Assembly (NCBI GenBank): GCA_022340245.1
Contig: JAJDOI010000061.1
Location: 1 to 44,250 of the forward strand
Length of the DNA: 44,250 bases
Source: Thiogranum sp.
Lineage (GTDB): Bacteria; Pseudomonadota; Gammaproteobacteria; DSM-19610
Direction of reading: 5' to 3'
Below, piece after piece: positions 41,823 to 44,250 of this stretch (the first letter of the stretch is position 1; the number at the start of each line of letters is the position of its first letter). The notes under the pieces were generated by a model that was not told the DNA's origin, ran no database searches, and saw only the letters and a list, made by a program, of their open reading frames with translations. The translations under genes and the position numbers were made by a program.

Positions 41823-44230
41823 ATCAACAGATCTGTGCGCGGCGCCGCGCCCTTGTCGCCGTCGGTTTCGATCCGGGGCCGGCAGCCCACCAGGTGGTCC
41901 GCAGGGGTTTTGAACGTGGTGACCAGGTAGCCCTTGACGCTTTCGGCGCGTGCCCTGGCGAGGTCCAGCAGCTGCGTCTCGGCGACCTCGGGCACCGCCG
42001 GCTTTGTCGCGGTCCCGGTTTTGTCACCGGTCTTCTGCGCCGCGGCTGCCTGCTGCTGGAACCAGGCGGTATCCTGCGGCACCGCCACCCCGCACAACTT
42101 GATCGCCAGTTTGGGCCGTTCCTGCAGCACCTTCGCGACCTTGGACAGGTATTCCTTGTCGCTGTCATCGAGGCCTGCCTGTCCGGGTTCGAATTTGACC
42201 GGGTTAAGACGCACCTTGGTGATTTCCTCGCCGGCATACTTGGCGGCCATGATCAAGGTGCCGTAAGGTTGCAATGCCAGCGTCAGATAAGTCAGGGCGC
42301 CTTTCTTTACACCGCTGGCCAGCGCCTTGGTTAGCGCGTCGTTGACATTGAAGTCGGGGTTGGCCGGGTCGCCCTTGACCGGTATCTTCAGGGTGATGGT
42401 GTTATTGCTGTCGCGCAAGGTGTCCAGTGCGACATTGAGCGGCACCGGTATCTGGCTTTGCAGGCTGTTTTCGCTTTCGACGGTTTCCAGTTCGAGCTGG
42501 TGCAGCTTCAGCTTGACCAGGCCGTCCATCTGCGTTTTGTCGATCTTGACGGCCCCATCCGCGTCGAGCGTGCCGCTGTCGAGCACCAGGCCCAGCGAAT
42601 CCCGAGTGTAGGGTGACAGCTGAGGCAGGTCCAGGGCGTGGATGTCCGCCTTGAGGTTCATGCCCAGCGGGCTCGCGAATGGCTGTATATCGCCCTGCAC
42701 GGACAGCCTGGTGTATTTGCCGATACCGGCGTCGATCTTCACCGGACTTTTCTGTTCCGGTTCGCGCGTATCCAGGGATTCGATGAGCGCGGAATCCACG
42801 TCGAGTGTCATTTCGAATGTCGGTTTCACGGACTGGTCAAGAAGACTGATGGTGCTGTCGCCGTCGATCTTGATGCGCTTGACGACCGCAGCCAGTGACT
42901 GCGGCTTCTCACCGGTGTTGTCTGCGCCTGCGCTTTCCTGTGGGGCGGGTGCGACTTCGGGATTTTCCTCCTTTGCGGCCAGACGGTTCATGGCGTTGAG
43001 GATGGCGATGACGCGCCAGTTGCCTTCCGGGTCACGCTGCAGGTGGTTGTGTCCACCTGTGTAGTGCACCTCGTCGACCGAGAGGAGGTTGTCTGCCAGT
43101 GCCAGCGATGTCACCTCGAACCTGTCGACATCCATGGATGCGCCCTGTTCGGTATCGTCCGCCTGGCGGCCAATCGCCAGTTTCTCCGCTCTAACAGACT
43201 GGATGGACAGCCGGTCCGGACCCTGCATGGCCAGGCCCGACAGGTCAAGCCGGGCGCTGCGCAGCAGTTCGAGGCGGCTGTCCGCGGCGGCGATGCTCAG
43301 ATCGCTCAACTGGATATCCGAGGAGAGTTGCAGTGCCGGTTCGCCACCCGCGGTGGAGAACGACAGTTTGCTGTCCACCGTGGCTTCGTTGTTGCGCGCG
43401 TTGATGCGCGGCTGTTTGACCGCCGTATCGAGTGCCTGCACGCGGGTGCGGCCTTCCTGGCGAATGCTGAATCCGTCGCTGTCCTGCTGATATGCCAGGG
43501 TTCCCTCATACGAGAGTTGTCCTGAAAGCCGCTGCACCTGGTCCTGCAGGAGCGTCGCAAAGGTGTCAAGCGCCAGGGATTTCAGATCCAGCGTGACGGC
43601 GTAATGCGGGCTTTTGGCCAGGGGAGCGAGTTCGCCACTGAGCTGGAAAGGCGCCTTGTTCAGCGAACCGCTCGCGTCAAGCTGTGTGGGGCTCTCCGCC
43701 GACCACTGCGACAGGCTGCTCAGCGTGAGGCGGTCGAGATCGAGCTGGAGATCGAGTCTGTTGTCAAGGTAGCGGACGTGGACATTGCTCAACGTCACGC
43801 TCTTGATACCCGCGCTCCAGGCGCTCTCGGTCGGCTGGCCCTGGTCAGCGCCGCTATCGCCGACGGGCAGGTGAATACCCCCGATCAGCAAGCGGTTCTT
43901 TTGACGTTCATCGACGATAATGTGGAAACCGTCGAGGTGCACCGCCTGCACCTCGACCTGTTTGCGCAGCAGTGGCAGCCAGGCCAGCTCGGCGCCCGCG
44001 GTTTCGAACGACAAGGTGGTTTTCTCGTCGACCGCCACGCTGAGTCCCTTGAGCAGCAGTGTGGCGGTGAACGGGTTGAAGTCGACGTCCTGGAACTGAA
44101 CCTGCTCGCCACCGTGCTCCCCGAGCCATTGCACGGCGTAGTGCCTGATCAGCAACGGCGTGCCGATCAGGAACACCAGCACCAGTATGAGTATCACCGA
44201 GAAAAATCTAAACCAGCGGTTCGAAAGCAC
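41819..44230 (-). CDS. DUF748/AsmA-like membrane-anchored protein
   Basis: 803 residues from GTG 44230, with GAGGACG upstream; only 20 bp of the window lie beyond. A single N-terminal membrane helix (about 8-28) anchors a long, mostly beta-stranded periplasmic region with repeats like VDFNPFTATLLLKGLS and IQLSDLSIAAADSRL, as in AsmA and DUF748 proteins. The last 130 residues (FEPGQAGLDDSDKEYLSKVAKVLQ, RARAESVKGYL) resemble an OmpA-like peptidoglycan-binding domain. AsmA-type proteins form groove-like bridges thought to move lipids between membranes. A link to denitrification is not implied. Confidence 0.87.
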   Translation of the reverse strand: MLSNRWFRFFSVILILVLVFLIGTPLLIRHYAVQWLGEHGGEQVQFQDVDFNPFTATLLLKGLSVAVDEKTTLSFETAGAELAWLPLLRKQVEVQAVHLDGFHIIVDERQKNRLLIGGIHLPVGDSGADQGQPTESAWSAGIKSVTLSNVHVRYLDNRLDLQLDLDRLTLSSLSQWSAESPTQLDASGSLNKAPFQLSGELAPLAKSPHYAVTLDLKSLALDTFATLLQDQVQRLSGQLSYEGTLAYQQDSDGFSIRQEGRTRVQALDTAVKQPRINARNNEATVDSKLSFSTAGGEPALQLSSDIQLSDLSIAAADSRLELLRSARLDLSGLAMQGPDRLSIQSVRAEKLAIGRQADDTEQGASMDVDRFEVTSLALADNLLSVDEVHYTGGHNHLQRDPEGNWRVIAILNAMNRLAAKEENPEVAPAPQESAGADNTGEKPQSLAAVVKRIKIDGDSTISLLDQSVKPTFEMTLDVDSALIESLDTREPEQKSPVKIDAGIGKYTRLSVQGDIQPFASPLGMNLKADIHALDLPQLSPYTRDSLGLVLDSGTLDADGAVKIDKTQMDGLVKLKLHQLELETVESENSLQSQIPVPLNVALDTLRDSNNTITLKIPVKGDPANPDFNVNDALTKALASGVKKGALTYLTLALQPYGTLIMAAKYAGEEITKVRLNPVKFEPGQAGLDDSDKEYLSKVAKVLQERPKLAIKLCGVAVPQDTAWFQQQAAAAQKTGDKTGTATKPAVPEVAETQLLDLARARAESVKGYLVTTFKTPADHLVGCRPRIETDGDKGAAPRTDLLI

Positions 44231-44250
44231 GTTTTCGTCCTCGTCAGCGG

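Overview
This 44 kb window comes from a GC-rich gammaproteobacterial chromosome that carries a respiratory denitrification island. The taxonomic call rests on a gamma/beta-type LexA box, a Pseudomonas-like order of nirS-dependent nitrite reductase genes, a DNR-type regulator with TTGAY-N4-RTCAA boxes, and a WAERSEAQ-type REP palindrome. The genus cannot be named from the sequence alone. No rRNA, tRNA, CRISPR array, phage or transposase gene was seen.

Layout. (1) 1-3046: the tail of a DUF2288 protein, then an unusual AT-rich intergenic region with perfect DnaA boxes and inverted repeats, an FmdB-like protein, a DUF6455 membrane protein with an upstream FNR-like box, a radical SAM protein (PA0069 family) with a textbook LexA box just before its start, and a broken remnant that looks like the tail of an arginine methyltransferase. 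(2) 3047-8768: a beta-CASP metallo-beta-lactamase protein, a LOG-family protein translationally coupled to PEP synthase (ppsA), and a thioredoxin-HEAT fusion. (3) 8871-14623: a tight plus-strand run of msrA, a DASS anion transporter, a tandem CDGSH iron-sulfur protein, a cytochrome P450 and a fatty-acyl-AMP ligase fused to a carrier domain. An LpxL-like acyltransferase converges on it with overlapping stop codons. (4) 15610-22436: a Sel1 protein, a two-RCK potassium channel with a small membrane partner, an HD-GYP protein and a GGDEF/EAL protein (c-di-GMP turnover), and a gamma-glutamyltransferase. (5) 22660-29929: the nitric oxide reductase region, read leftwards: norC, norB, a REP element, norQ, a Tic20-like membrane protein, a polyferredoxin, norD and nnrS. 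(6) 30027-41342: a DNR regulator facing rightwards, then the leftward nitrite reductase operon nirS, nirE, nirC, nirF, nirD, nirL, nirGH (fused), nirJ and nirN, with a NosR/NirI-type protein upstream of nirS. (7) 41502-44230: a mini-ORF and a DUF2249 gene behind an FNR/DNR box, and a large DUF748/AsmA-like protein.

How it works together. NirS reduces nitrite to NO in the periplasm and NorCB reduces NO to N2O. NirE makes precorrin-2, NirD/L/GH decarboxylate siroheme, and NirJ, NirF and NirN complete and insert heme d1. NorQ and NorD assemble NorCB. DNR very likely senses NO and reads the five boxes found at norC, nirS (two), nirI and the DUF2249 gene. At nirS, nirI and the DUF2249 gene the nearest box sits where a -41.5 activator would lie relative to a plausible -10 element. 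No nosZ is present, so the window encodes nitrite to N2O only.

Most worth pursuing: the CDGSH-P450-acyl-AMP ligase-carrier operon (a possible uncharacterised acyl-ACP hydroxylation route), the DnaA-box/AT-rich region at 181-494, the polyferredoxin plus Tic20-like pair inserted between norQ and norD, and the LOG-ppsA coupling.
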